Source of the DNA: Myxococcota bacterium | GTDB taxonomy: Bacteria; Myxococcota_C; UBA6777 | Direction: 5' to 3' | Assembly (NCBI GenBank): GCA_023150835.1 | Contig: JAKLKB010000022.1 | Span: 3,388 to 67,387, forward strand | Length of the DNA: 64,000 nt | Part shown: positions 7,661 through 17,800 of the stretch, one piece after another | Numbering within the stretch: the first letter of the stretch is position 1 | Layout: each line of letters starts with the position of its first letter | Notes under the pieces: model-generated | The model's input: the letters and a program-made list of their open reading frames with translations, nothing else | What the model was told of the DNA's origin: nothing | Database searches by the model: none | Translations under genes and position numbers: made by a program

Positions 7661-8893
7661 ATGAAGCAGATCTGTCGTCTTGAAAATCCTATTCAATACT
7701 ACGCGTGGGGATCACACGAATCCATCGCACGATTGCAAGGCCGAGCCATCCCTTCGAAGAGTCCCGAAGCAGAACTTTGGATGGGCGCGCACCCCAAAGC
7801 CCCCTCTTGGGTGGCGAAGGACTCCGAAAAACACTCTCTGCTTGCGTTGATGCAATATGAATCCACCGCGATCCTCGGAGCGCAAGTCGATCAGCGCTTT
7901 GCAGGACGACTACCCTTTTTGTTGAAAGTCCTTGCTGCATCAAAGCCTTTGTCGATCCAAGCCCACCCCAACCTCGAACAAGCCCGTGTGGGTTTTGCAC
8001 GAGAAAATGCCTTAGGCATCCCCTTTGATGCGTGGGATCGCAGTTATCGAGACGACAACCACAAACCCGAGCTGATCTGCGCCATCACGCCTTTCTGGGC
8101 GCTACGCGGCTTTCGCCCTTATCACGAGATCCTCGAATGGATCGAGATCTTGCGGTTGGAGGCGTTGTACCCCGAATCCAAGCAATTCGCAGAACAACCC
8201 AACGAAGCCGGACTACGCACCTTTTATTCTGCGCTATTGACGCTGCTTCCCGAACGCAAAGCACAGCTCCTCACCGAAGCACGGCGCGGCGCACAACGGT
8301 TGTGCGAGCATACCGACGCTCTAACCCAAGAATCCGCCCGCATCGGTCGTTGGATCTTACAACTTCACGACCATTATCCCGATGATATCGGGATCTTGTC
8401 ACCTGCGCTCCTACACACCATCTGCCTGCAACCCGGCCAAGCCATGTACCTCCCTGACGGCGAACTCCACGCCTACCTCGAAGGCACCGGCATCGAGATC
8501 ATGGCCAACTCCGATAATGTCTTGCGCGGCGGCCTCACCAACAAACACATCGATATCCCCGAACTTCTCCACGTCTTGCGCTTTGCCCCCACCCGCATCG
8601 AACTCCTCACTCCACAGCCAAGCACCGAAACCCCCGAAGCCTTTTACTCTACACCCACCGAAGAATTCTCCCTCTCTGTCCTTCACCTTCTCCCCTCCCT
8701 TCGCTATACCTCCCCTTCGCTTCGCAGCGCCGAGATCTGGCTTTGCCTCAATGGCTCCGCTGAGATCAAAACACACGCACAACCCGAACTCCAACTCGCC
8801 CAAGGCGACGCCATCCTCGTCCCCGCTGACGCTCCTCCCTACCAGATCACCGGACACGCCACCCTCTACAAAGCCACCACTCCCCTTCTCTAA
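7661..8893 (+). CDS. manA: Mannose-6-phosphate isomerase, class I
   Basis: 410 residues, usual for the type I enzyme. It interconverts fructose 6-phosphate and mannose 6-phosphate, feeding GDP-mannose and surface polysaccharide synthesis. Visible signatures: the opening NPIQYYAWGS, AELWMGAHPKAPS, FLLKVLAASKPLSIQAHP (zinc-binding Gln and His), DDNHKPELICAITPFWALRGF, and DGELHAYLEGTGIEIMANSD with the second zinc His and the catalytic region. The start is the ATG before KQICRLENPIQ; the ribosome binding site (AAAGAAAGA) is weak. The gene stands alone, with a duplicated segment upstream and repeat elements downstream. Confidence 0.95.
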   Translation: MKQICRLENPIQYYAWGSHESIARLQGRAIPSKSPEAELWMGAHPKAPSWVAKDSEKHSLLALMQYESTAILGAQVDQRFAGRLPFLLKVLAASKPLSIQAHPNLEQARVGFARENALGIPFDAWDRSYRDDNHKPELICAITPFWALRGFRPYHEILEWIEILRLEALYPESKQFAEQPNEAGLRTFYSALLTLLPERKAQLLTEARRGAQRLCEHTDALTQESARIGRWILQLHDHYPDDIGILSPALLHTICLQPGQAMYLPDGELHAYLEGTGIEIMANSDNVLRGGLTNKHIDIPELLHVLRFAPTRIELLTPQPSTETPEAFYSTPTEEFSLSVLHLLPSLRYTSPSLRSAEIWLCLNGSAEIKTHAQPELQLAQGDAILVPADAPPYQITGHATLYKATTPLL

Positions 8894-8926
8894 AAAATGA
8901 ATCTTCCCCCAGCAGGGTTGGACTTG

Positions 8927-9053
8927 TTTTGTGTGGGGTTTCACCCCACGCCCCGCCATAGAACTGCGTTCCCTTGACCCCCTATCGGCGAACAGATCAT
9001 CGCATCTCAAACCAACGACTGTGTCGCTTGAAATGCCTCGAACACGGGTTTTT
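8927..9053 (+). repeat. Family A element, copy 2
   Basis: Starts with TTTTGTGTGGGG and the hairpin TGGGGTTTCACCCCA. Continues through CCCTTGACCCCCTATCGGCG and CAAACCAACGACTGTGTCGC, and ends CGAACACGGGTTTTT. It lies 34 bp after the manA stop. Confidence 0.9.
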
Positions 9054-9085
9054 CGTCGACAAGCCTCACCCTCCTTCTCTAAAAA

Positions 9086-9201
9086 TAGGAGTTACGCAGT
9101 TCGATACGAAAAAGGCCCATGTTCGGGCGCAGGCGGTTCGCGAACCGCCCCTACAACGGGTTGATTCTTCACGCTTTCCCTCTTCCACTGCGTAACTCCT
9201 A
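9086..9201. mobile_element. Short MITE (family C) with 15-bp inverted repeats
   Basis: Perfect terminal inverted repeats TAGGAGTTACGCAGT (9086-9100) and ACTGCGTAACTCCTA (9187-9201) enclose 86 bp with an internal palindrome (GGCGGTTCGCGAACCGCC). It encodes nothing and is flanked on both sides by TAAAAA. An apparently uninterrupted version of the target, TTCTCTAAAAAATGAATCTT, occurs at 8886-8905, so TAAAAA looks like a 6-bp target duplication. No matching transposase is in the window. Confidence 0.8.
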
Positions 9202-9342
9202 TAAAAAATGAATCTTCGTTCACAACGGCGCTTGACAAAGCCGAACAAAAAATGAATGTTGATTCAACGAATGTAATTTGTTTGCCTAAGCGAGCGAAGA
9301 AGGCAAGCGTACGGGGAGAGTGCAAGCAAGGAGGAAAGAAGA

Positions 9343-11130
9343 ATGGTGCGTCGATTGTATGAGATAAAAGAGCAGCCGCCGATGGGAGAAGTGCCTGAGC
9401 AGATGTACGCTTGGACAGTAAGGAAGGAGCGATATGGGGAGCCGAGGGAGGCATGGCGTTTGGAGGTGGTCGATGTGCCGATGTTGGGGGAGCATGATGT
9501 GTTGGTGTATGTGATGGCGGCGGGAGTCAACTACAACAACGTGTGGGCGGGTTTGGGAGTACCGATGGACGTGATCGCAGCGCGCAACAAAGCGGGCGAG
9601 TCAGAAGCGTTTCACATCGGGGGAAGCGATGCGTCGGGGATCGTGTACAGGGTGGGATCGAAAGTGAAAAATGTGCGGGTTGGGGATGAAGTGGTGTTGC
9701 ATTGCGGTCAATGGGATATGATGTGTCCGTATGTGGTATCGGGGGGCGACCCGATGTTTTCGCCGAGTTTTCAGATCTGGGGATACGAGACGAACTACGG
9801 GAGTTTTGCGCAATTTACACGGGTGCGTTCGGAACAATGCTTGCCAAAGCCCAAGCATCTGACGTGGGAAGAAGCAGCGGCGTATATGTTGGTGGGAGCG
9901 ACGGCATATCGGATGTTGCTGGGTTGGGGAGAACATTCGGTGCGCAAAGACGATGTGGTGTTGGTGTGGGGAGGTGCGGGAGGGCTGGGATCGATGGCGA
10001 TCCAGATCGCCAAGGCCAAAGGAGCGATCCCGATCGCGGTGGTGTCGAGCGAAAGCAAACGCGAGTATTGCATGAGTTTGGGTGCGAAAGGGGTGATCAA
10101 TCGCAAAGACTTCGATCATTGGGGGATGTTGCCGCATTGGAAAGATGAGGTGGGGTACAGTCGTTGGTTGAAAGGGGTGCGGAACTTTGGTCGGGCGATC
10201 TGGGATATCTTGGGGGAGCGGCGCAATCCGCGCATTGTGTTTGAGCATCCCGGGGAAAGCACGATCCCGACGTCGATGTTTGTGTGCGATACAGGTGGGA
10301 TGGTGGTGATCTGTGCGGGTACAACGGGCTACAACGCCACAGTCGACTTGCGCTACTTGTGGATGCGACAAAAGAGCCTCCAAGGCTCTCACTTTGCAAA
10401 CACCGAACAATCGGCAGGGTTCAATCAATTGGTGATGGAAGGTTTGGTGGATCCGTGTTTGTCGAAGACCTTTGCGAACGAAGAGCTGCCTGATGCCCAC
10501 CAACTGATGTACGAAAACAAGCATCCACACGGCAACATGGCGATCTTGATCGGTGCGCCGATGGAGGGTTTGGGCGTCTCGGCAGCGTTGCAAAAAGCCC
10601 GTGCTTCGGCAACCATTGAAGCTTCTGCCCCCGAAGAATTTTATATCCCTCCCCACCGCGAGATCGCCGAACCTCGGCTACCCCAAAGCCTCGAAGATGA
10701 CCCCGTTGTGAGCGAAGTGATGCGCCCTGACGTTGTCACGTGCGCCTCGCACATCAGTATCCGAGAAGCTGCACGCATGTTGTACGAGTACGATGTGCAA
10801 GGGATGGTGGTCACCGATCCCGAAGGATGGGCGGTGGGCGTGGTGTCGCAAACCGACGTTGTGCTGGCACGCCAAGGCCGCAGCGATCCAGAGATGGACA
10901 AGCTGACGGTTGCTGATGTGATGACGCCGCGTTTGATCGGCTGTCGCCCACATACCCGCGTATCCGAAGCCATCACCAAGATGACGCGCATGAAAGTCCA
11001 TCGCCTCGTGGTGGTCGAAGAACACGGCGACAAGCTCAAGGCCGTCGGATTGATGTCGATGCGCGCCATCGTACGCAGGATGGCTGGCGTCCCTCAACCC
11101 ATCCATCATGGCTCCCCTCCCACCCGCTAG
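9343..11130 (+). CDS. ccr: Crotonyl-CoA carboxylase/reductase fused to two CBS domains
   Basis: 595 residues. Residues 1-412 are a medium-chain dehydrogenase/reductase of the crotonyl-CoA carboxylase/reductase type, which makes ethylmalonyl-CoA from crotonyl-CoA, CO2 and NADPH. Signs are [28 protein letters not shown], the nucleotide loop GGAGGLGS (210-217), [17 protein letters not shown], and LQGSHFAN with His350; Asn near 65 and this His match positions known for CO2 binding. Known enzymes end near residue 420-450. Here a linker (413-450) leads to a CBS pair (about 456-510 and 522-581). CBS pairs usually bind adenine nucleotides, so the fusion suggests control by energy charge. AAGGAGG lies eight bases before the ATG. 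No other ethylmalonyl-CoA pathway gene is in the window, so supply of extender units or acetate assimilation are both open. Confidence 0.9.
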   Translation: MVRRLYEIKEQPPMGEVPEQMYAWTVRKERYGEPREAWRLEVVDVPMLGEHDVLVYVMAAGVNYNNVWAGLGVPMDVIAARNKAGESEAFHIGGSDASGIVYRVGSKVKNVRVGDEVVLHCGQWDMMCPYVVSGGDPMFSPSFQIWGYETNYGSFAQFTRVRSEQCLPKPKHLTWEEAAAYMLVGATAYRMLLGWGEHSVRKDDVVLVWGGAGGLGSMAIQIAKAKGAIPIAVVSSESKREYCMSLGAKGVINRKDFDHWGMLPHWKDEVGYSRWLKGVRNFGRAIWDILGERRNPRIVFEHPGESTIPTSMFVCDTGGMVVICAGTTGYNATVDLRYLWMRQKSLQGSHFANTEQSAGFNQLVMEGLVDPCLSKTFANEELPDAHQLMYENKHPHGNMAILIGAPMEGLGVSAALQKARASATIEASAPEEFYIPPHREIAEPRLPQSLEDDPVVSEVMRPDVVTCASHISIREAARMLYEYDVQGMVVTDPEGWAVGVVSQTDVVLARQGRSDPEMDKLTVADVMTPRLIGCRPHTRVSEAITKMTRMKVHRLVVVEEHGDKLKAVGLMSMRAIVRRMAGVPQPIHHGSPPTR

Positions 11131-11221
11131 ATCGTTGCGTTCGGCTCTTGCAGAACCGTACAAAACAACACATACTGCGTCGGTTCAAATCACCCGAATC
11201 TGCGTAGAAGGGGACACCACG

Positions 11222-12622
11222 ATGAGCGACGACAAAAAACAGCAACCACCCGCCGAAGACGAGCAATCCTCCCAAGACACCAACCCAAACAAAGCCAAAG
11301 CCGCCCCCGTTGGAAAGACGTCGCGTTTTTTCAAACTGGCCGGGATGACGGCCTCCGTCGCAGGAAGCTACGCCGCCACCCGCATCAAATCGATCTTTCA
11401 ATCCAAAGAAGACGCCGAACGCGATCGCGCCGCAGCCCACAAGGCCAGCGGAGAGCGGATCGCCGAAACCCTCGGTCAGCTCAAAGGAGCCGTGATGAAG
11501 GTCGGTCAGATGGCTTCGATCGCCAGCGATCTGCTGCCTCGTGAATTCACCGAAGCCTTGGGGACGTTGCAAAAAGAAGCCCCACCGATGGAGTTTTCCG
11601 TCATCGCCGAGCAGATCAAAAAAGAACTGGGTGCCCCTCCCGAAGAACTCTTCGAATTCTTTGATGAAGAACCTTTTGCCGCAGCCTCGATCGGCCAAGT
11701 CCACCGCGCCACGCTCGAAGACGGTCAAGAAGTCGTGGTCAAAGTCCAATATCCCGGCGTCGACGACGCTTGCGATAGCGATCTGGCCCATCTCAAGGTC
11801 GCTTTGCGCGCAAGCGGCTTGGTCAACGTCCGAAAACGAGACCTCGATGCGATCTTCGCAGAGATCCGCGACCGTCTACACGAAGAACTCGACTACCGCC
11901 AAGAAGCCAAAAATGCCCAACTCTTCGGCGCGTATTACAAAGATTATCCGCATATCGTCGTCCCCAAGGTGATCTCCGAACGCAGCACCCAACGCGTGAT
12001 CACCCTCACCTTTGAACAAGGCGACCCGATCCAAGTCGTTCGCCCCCCTCGCTATCCCCAAGAGATCCGCGATCAACTCGGTGTCCAATTCTTCCACCTC
12101 GTCTGTAGTCAGATCTTTCACCTCAAAGCCGTCCACGCAGATCCCAACCCCGGAAACTTCGCCTTCCGATCCGACGGAACCATCGTCATGTACGACTTTG
12201 GCTGTGTCAAATACCTACAGCCCGCCATTATCGAAGCTTACCGCGACACCATCGTCTGTGGACTACGCGAAGATTACGATGGCGTCGAAGATGGACTGCG
12301 CCGCTTGGGTGTCCGCGAGATCGAAGGCCCCCCCGTCGAATACGACTACTACAAAGAATGGCGTGATCTTTTCCTCACTCCCTTCATCCAAAAAGAACCC
12401 TTCGATTATGGCCGATCGACCCTCCACAACGAAGTCATCGCCCGTATCCCCGGCGTGATGAAGCGCCTTGCCTCCTTCAAACCTCCCGCCGAACTCACCT
12501 TCCTCGATCGCGCCATCGTCGGGCATTACGGAAACCTCCGCAAGATCCGCGCAAAAGGCCGATTCCTTGAGATCCTCCAACAATACATCGACACCATGCC
12601 TCCCGCCCCCGAAGAAGCCTAA
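11222..12622 (+). CDS. AarF/ABC1/UbiB-type atypical kinase
   Basis: 466 residues with the family's diagnostic features: the KxGQ motif Lys93-Val-Gly-Gln96 (VMKVGQMAS), the Ala-rich loop AAASIGQVHRA (about 153-163), the nucleotide Lys near 174 (VVVKVQYPG), HADPNPGNF near residue 315 and the metal-binding YDFGCV. The family (ABC1/ADCK, UbiB) supports ubiquinone or other isoprenoid lipid metabolism, probably as an ATPase/kinase. The first 30 residues are a charged tail. Unlike E. coli UbiB it has no obvious C-terminal membrane anchor. AAGGGG before the ATG supports this start. It follows ccr by 91 bp and may be co-transcribed, though no functional link is evident. Confidence 0.9.
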   Translation: MSDDKKQQPPAEDEQSSQDTNPNKAKAAPVGKTSRFFKLAGMTASVAGSYAATRIKSIFQSKEDAERDRAAAHKASGERIAETLGQLKGAVMKVGQMASIASDLLPREFTEALGTLQKEAPPMEFSVIAEQIKKELGAPPEELFEFFDEEPFAAASIGQVHRATLEDGQEVVVKVQYPGVDDACDSDLAHLKVALRASGLVNVRKRDLDAIFAEIRDRLHEELDYRQEAKNAQLFGAYYKDYPHIVVPKVISERSTQRVITLTFEQGDPIQVVRPPRYPQEIRDQLGVQFFHLVCSQIFHLKAVHADPNPGNFAFRSDGTIVMYDFGCVKYLQPAIIEAYRDTIVCGLREDYDGVEDGLRRLGVREIEGPPVEYDYYKEWRDLFLTPFIQKEPFDYGRSTLHNEVIARIPGVMKRLASFKPPAELTFLDRAIVGHYGNLRKIRAKGRFLEILQQYIDTMPPAPEEA

Positions 12623-12636
12623 ACTTGGGCTGTTTT

Positions 12637-12756
12637 GTGGGGCTTTTTGTGGGGCTTTTTGTGGGGCTTTTTGTGGGGCTTTTTGTGGGGCTTTTTGTGG
12701 GGCTTTTTGTGGGGCTTTTTGTGGGGCTTTGTGTGGGGCTTTTTGTGAGACTTTTT
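12637..12756. repeat. 12-bp tandem repeat (GTGGGGCTTTTT), 10 copies
   Basis: Ten head-to-tail units, seven identical and the last ones slightly changed (CTTTGT, GTGAGACTTTTT). It begins 15 bp after the stop of the AarF-family gene and runs without a break into family A copy 3, whose first bases (TTTTTGTGGGG) match the repeat. This indicates that the microsatellite grew from the end of that element. Confidence 0.95.
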
Positions 12757-12877
12757 GTGGGGCGCTGCCCCACGCCCCGCAAGGGACCAATGGCCCCTTG
12801 ACCCCGTGTCGGCGGAAGATCGTAGGCTTTTCAAACGAACGGCGGCTCCGCTTGAAAAGGCGCGAACACGGGGGTTT
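12757..12877 (+). repeat. Family A element, copy 3
   Basis: Begins GTGGGGCGCTGCCCCAC, a hairpin equivalent to TGGGGTTTCACCCCA in other copies but with a changed loop. Then CCCCTTGACCCCGTGTCGGC, the inner hairpin GGCGGCTCCGCTTG, and CGCGAACACGGGGGTTT. In this copy the inner stem is GCGG/CCGC where others have CGAC/GTCG, which looks like compensatory change. Confidence 0.92.
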
Positions 12878-13544
12878 GGGATGGAAAGGTGTGAAGAAGA
12901 AACGAAAAGAAAGAAGAGGGCAGCGAAGAGTTGAGACCCGATTCGAGGGTAGCGTAAAGTACCGAGTTTACGGCGGTGGGTGAGGTGAGTGCAACGTTGT
13001 GGGGGACCGTCTGGGGGTGGTGCGGTGGATCAGGGTGAGGTGTAGGTGCTTCTTGTATCGGATTATCGGGGGGGTTGGAGGGGGTGGTGACTGGGGCGAG
13101 TGGGACGGTGGATGAGATCAGGGGGGGACTGCACCTTTGCAACGGGCGGAGTATCGGGGGGTGTAGAGATGCGCGGCGAACACTCTCGGGCGCGGAGTTG
13201 TGCGCGGTGGGTGCTGCTGGCTCTCCTAAGTACCCGTCGCTTGGCCTTGTTTTCGCTTCGCTGCGAGGTCGTAGGTGAGGCGTCGGCGATGTGCAGCAAG
13301 GAGATGTTCTTGCGCAGCACGCTCATGTTCCTCCGCCATGTATGCACTCATTAGAAACCTGTCTCCTGCTTCTGCGTATCACACAGACATCAAAGGAGAA
13401 ACCCGTGAGGGAACAACCGACTGCCGAAGCAGTCACACGTTGTCAGGAAGCCTACCGAGGGGGGGGTCTCAACTTCTTCACTTTTCAAAGAACAGGCTTC
13501 AAGGCTAAGCACACCCTACTCGGTAACGCAAGCCTCACGATGCC
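12878..13544. other. Gene-poor spacer with only tentative small reading frames
   Basis: From 12878 to about 13220 the minus strand is Pro/Ser-rich in two frames without a clear start, possibly a decayed gene. A 41-codon minus-strand frame at 13226-13351 (MSAYMAEEHERAAQEHLLAA...) is preceded by TGAGTGCATAC-type sequence without a good ribosome binding site and may be the head of that decayed gene. A 47-codon plus-strand frame is listed separately. No family B or C element was seen. Confidence 0.4.
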
Positions 13545-13548
13545 TTGA
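13405..13548 (+). CDS. Candidate 47-residue small protein upstream of carA
   Basis: GTG start with AAAGGAG eight bases upstream. The translation begins VREQPTAEAVTRCQEAYRGG and continues NFFTFQRTGFKAKHTLLGNA. It ends inside the candidate car promoter, so it would not be part of the car mRNA. No family is recognised. The good ribosome binding site is the main support. It could also be part of a structured RNA. Confidence 0.3.
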   Translation: MREQPTAEAVTRCQEAYRGGGLNFFTFQRTGFKAKHTLLGNASLTMP

Positions 13549-13573
13549 CAGGAAAAAAAAAAGGGGGTATCTC
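13545..13573 (+). promoter_or_regulatory. Candidate sigma-70 type promoter for carAB
   Basis: TTGACA (13545-13550), a 17-base spacer consisting mostly of A then G, and TATCTC (13568-13573). It lies about 55 bases before the carA start. The -35 box is perfect; the -10 box is weak. Confidence 0.4.
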
Positions 13574-13626
13574 CGCGCCGCATGAAGAAAAAGCGCAAGG
13601 ATCGAACTTTCAAGGGAGGGATCACG

Positions 13627-14805
13627 ATGGCGCAACAAAGGAAGGTCGCACGTTTGGTCTTGGAAGATGGTAGCGTCTGGAGGGGTTGGGGGTTTGGAGC
13701 CGAAGGAACCCAAGAAGGAGAGGTGGTCTTTAACACCAGTTTGACGGGGTATCAGGAGATCTTGACAGATCCGAGTTATGCGGGGCAGATCGTGTTGATG
13801 ACAGCGCCACAGATCGGAAACACAGGGATGAACGAAGAAGACAACGAAGCAGGGCGCACGTATCTCGAAGGGTTTGTGGTGCGTGAGTTGAGCCCAAGCA
13901 CGTCCAACTGGCGGGCGTCTTCGGATCTTTCGGACTGGTTAAAGGCGCGGGGCGTGATCGGGATTACGGGGGTGGACACACGGGCGATCACACGGCGTTT
14001 GCGCGAACGGGGCTCGTTGTGCGGCCTCCTGACCACCGATGAGATACAAACAGACGCGGGTCTTGTGGAGCGTGCGCGCCAAGTCAAAGGAACGGACGGC
14101 AAGGATCTTGTTTCGCAAGTGACCTGCAAAGCCCCCTATGTATGGGAAGATCGAACACAAAAGACGTGGGAGTTTACGCAATACTTTGGATCGATCGAGT
14201 GGGATAGTCGAGAAGATCGCCCTGCGTTGCATGTGGTGGTGATGGACTTTGGTGTCAAACGCAACATCCTTCGTCGGGTCGCGGCATGGAATTGTCGGAT
14301 CACGGTGGTTCCTGCGCAAACAACGGCGGAAGCGATCTTGGGTTATCAGCCCGATGGGATCTTGTTGAGCAACGGCCCGGGCGATCCATCTGCGGTGACG
14401 TACGCGGTCGACACGATCCGCGAACTGCTTGGAAAAGTCCCGATCTTGGGGATCTGTATGGGGCATCAGCTTGTTTCATTGGCGATGGGGGCGCGTTCGT
14501 ACAAGCTCAAGTTCGGGCATCACGGCGGCAATCACCCTGTCAAGTATCTGCCCGAAGGACGGGTCGAGATCAGCGCACAAAACCACAACTACGCGATCGA
14601 TGCGGCCAGTTTGCCCAAAGAAGTGGAGCTGCTGTACGTCCATCTGCACGACCAATCGTGCGCGGGTATCCGCGATCCGCAGCGTTGTGTCATGGGCATC
14701 CAATACCATCCCGAAGCCGCTCCCGGTCCGCATGATGCCGATCCGCTGTTTCGCCAATTTATCCAGATGATGCTCCAACACAAAAAGACACGCCCAACGG
14801 CCTAG
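13627..14805 (+). CDS. carA: Carbamoyl-phosphate synthase small (glutaminase) subunit
   Basis: 392 residues. It hydrolyses glutamine and passes ammonia to CarB, for arginine and pyrimidine synthesis. The N-terminal domain carries GEVVFNTSLTGYQEILTDPSY and GITGVDTRAITRRLRERGS. The class I glutamine amidotransferase triad is Cys277 (GICMGHQ), His361 and Glu363 (IQYHPEA). The start at 13627 follows GGGAGGG; an ATG 15 codons upstream is in frame but less well placed. carB follows after 90 bp in the same direction. Confidence 0.97.
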   Translation: MAQQRKVARLVLEDGSVWRGWGFGAEGTQEGEVVFNTSLTGYQEILTDPSYAGQIVLMTAPQIGNTGMNEEDNEAGRTYLEGFVVRELSPSTSNWRASSDLSDWLKARGVIGITGVDTRAITRRLRERGSLCGLLTTDEIQTDAGLVERARQVKGTDGKDLVSQVTCKAPYVWEDRTQKTWEFTQYFGSIEWDSREDRPALHVVVMDFGVKRNILRRVAAWNCRITVVPAQTTAEAILGYQPDGILLSNGPGDPSAVTYAVDTIRELLGKVPILGICMGHQLVSLAMGARSYKLKFGHHGGNHPVKYLPEGRVEISAQNHNYAIDAASLPKEVELLYVHLHDQSCAGIRDPQRCVMGIQYHPEAAPGPHDADPLFRQFIQMMLQHKKTRPTA

Positions 14806-14895
14806 AACATCGGTTCCTTTGCAGGTAAAGAAGCAGCGTTGTTCAAGCAAGATTTTTCGGGCAAACCGATGCGTTGGCCCCACGGGAGCGAGAAG

Positions 14896-17800
14896 ATGCC
14901 CAAACGAACCGATATCCATAAGATCCTTTTGATTGGTGCGGGTCCGATCGTGATCGGCCAAGCCGCCGAGTTTGATTATAGCGGAACCCAAGCCGCCAAA
15001 GCCCTCAAGCGCGAAGGCTACGAAGTGGTCCTCGTCAACAGCAATCCCGCCACGATCATGACCGATCCCGAGCTTGTGGATGCCACCTACATCGAGCCGA
15101 TCACGACAGAGATCTTGGAGATGATCATCGCCAAAGAACGTCCTGATGCGCTGCTTCCGACGGTGGGAGGGCAGACAGGGCTCAATGCGTCGATGAAGCT
15201 TGCCGAAGCGGGTGTCCTCGAAAAATACGGCGTGCAGATGCTCGGTGCTTCGGTGCAAGCGGTACGCTTGGCCGAAGATCGCAAGCTGTTTCAGGAAAAG
15301 ATGCTGGAGGTGGGGCTTTCGGTTCCACGCGGTCGGATGGCAAACAACGTCGAAGAAGGCATCGAGATCGCACGAGAGATCGGAAGTTTTCCGTTGTTGC
15401 TGCGGCCTTCGTTTACACTTGGCGGAAGTGGCGGCGGGATCGTCTACAACGAAGAAGAGTTTGCAGAGCGCCTCGCGTTTGGTTTGCGCGAAAGTCCAAC
15501 GCACAGCGTGCTTGTCGAAGAAAGCATCCTCGGTTGGAAAGAGTACGAGTTGGAGGTGATGCGAGACCGCGCCAACAACTTTGTGGTGGTGTGTACCATC
15601 GAAAACATCGATCCGATGGGCATCCACACAGGGGACTCCGTCACCGTGGCTCCGTCGATGACGCTGACGGATCGGGAGTTTCAGATGATGCGCGATCAGG
15701 CCCGCGTGGTGATGCACGCGATCGGGGTGGAGACGGGCGGTTCCAACGTCCAATTCGCGGTCGATCCACAGACGGGCAGGGTGATCGTCATCGAGATGAA
15801 TCCGCGTGTCAGTCGTTCAAGCGCCCTTGCAAGCAAAGCAACGGGTTTTCCGATCGCCAAGATCGCCGCACTACTCGCAGTGGGCTACACCCTCGACGAG
15901 ATCAAAAACGATATCACCCAAACCACCGTCGCTTCCTTTGAGCCAAGCATCGACTACGTCGTCACCAAGCTGCCGCGATGGGCCTTTGAGAAATTCCCGG
16001 GCGTCGATCCCACGCTCGGAACACAGATGAAATCTGTCGGAGAGGCGATGTCCATCGGTCGCACCTTCAAAGAATCCTTTCTCAAAGGCTTGCAGTCGTT
16101 GGAGTTGTCTCGCGCCCCCTTCCCAACGCCTGAAAATGCCCTGTGGGACAGGCGGATCGAAAGCCTTGCGAGAGGCCGCGCCGAGCGGATGTGGACGCTT
16201 TGGGAGGCTTTTCGTGCAGGCCATTCGGTCGAAGAGATCAACCGTGTGACGCACATCGACCCGTGGTTTTTGGTGCAGTTTGAGCAGATCGTGGCGCTAG
16301 AGTCCGAAACAGCAGCGTATCACGACGCCAAAGACCTGCCGCCCGCTTTGCTTCACCAACTCAAGCAAAGCGGGTTTGGCGACGAGCATATCGCATGGCT
16401 GTTGATGCAGCCCGTCTGGCCGCCCCGTCCGATCCCCGTCGAAGAACGCTTGGCTCGCATCATGGAAAAGAAACATCTCCCAAGCGCCCAATCCATCGGC
16501 AAGATCCGTCAGATGCGCAAACAACAGGGCATCCAGCCGACGTATCAGATGGTGGATACTTGCGCGGCAGAGTTTGCGGCCCATACGCCTTACTTGTACA
16601 GCTCTTACGAAACGGAGAGCGAGGCCCCGCCCTCCAGCCGCGAAAAAGTGATCATCCTTGGAGGCGGTCCCAACCGCATCGGCCAAGGGATCGAGTTCGA
16701 TTACTGCTGTGTCCACGCAGTCCAAGCCGTCCGAAAGCGCGGATACGAGGCCGTAATGATCAACTGCAATCCCGAGACTGTCAGTACCGATTATGACACT
16801 TCGGATCGGCTGTACTTTGAGCCGTTGACGGTCGAACACGTCCTCAACATCGTCGAGCGCGAACAACCGCTCAAAGGCGTGATCGCCCAATTTGGCGGGC
16901 AAACCCCACTCAACTTGATCCATGATCTCCATGCCAACGGCGTCCCCATCCTTGGATCTTCTCCCGACACCATCGATCGGGCTGAAGATCGCGGGCGCTT
17001 TGGCGACCTGCTGCGCGAACTCGATATCCCAAGCCCCGCCTTCGGGATCGCCAAGTCTCGCGAAGATGCCCATGTGATCGCCCGTTCGGTTGGTTATCCT
17101 GTGTTGGTGCGGCCCTCTTACGTCCTTGGTGGGCGGGCGATGGTGATCGTTTATGACGAAAGCACCCTCGATGGCTACGTTGCCACCGCCCTTGCAGCCT
17201 CCCCCAACCAAACCTTGTTGATCGATCATTACCTCGAAGATTCTTTTGAGGTCGATGTGGACGCGCTTTGCGATGGCGAACAAGTCGTGATCTGCGGCGT
17301 GATGCAGCACATCGAAGAAGCCGGCATCCACAGCGGCGACTCTGCCTGTGTTCTTCCGCCCTTCAAGATCTCCGCCTATCATCTCGCCTATATCCAAGAA
17401 TACACCGAGCTTTTGGGGCGTTCACTCGGCGTGATCGGCTTGATGAATATCCAATACGCCATCAAAGAAGATCGCGTCTATGTCCTTGAAGTGAACCCCC
17501 GCGCAAGTCGCACCATCCCGTTTGTAAGCAAAGCCAAAGGGGTCCCCTTTGCCCGAATCGCCACCTACACCATGCTCGACCGCACCTTGCGCCAAATGAA
17601 TCTCTCCGAAGAACCCGCCATGCGCGGATTCTTTGTCAAAGAAGCTGTCCTGCCCTTCAAAAAGTTTGAAGGCGTGGATGCTCGCCTCGGCCCCGAGATG
17701 CGCAGTACCGGCGAAGTCATGGGCTTTGCCGACTCCTTTGGGCATGCCTTTGCAAAAGCCCAAGCTGCTGCAGGAGATCCCCTGCCCGCCAAAGGCAGCG

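Noticed and set aside
9601-10656. 351-codon minus-strand frame opposite ccr
   Set aside because: Composition is His/Arg/Pro-rich with no motif, fully antisense to a well-recognised enzyme.
14476-15753. 425-codon minus-strand frame opposite carA/carB
   Set aside because: Shadow frame produced by codon bias of the car genes; no recognisable domain.
16297-17397. 366-codon minus-strand frame opposite carB
   Set aside because: Antisense shadow frame; the carB frame carries all ATP-grasp motifs.
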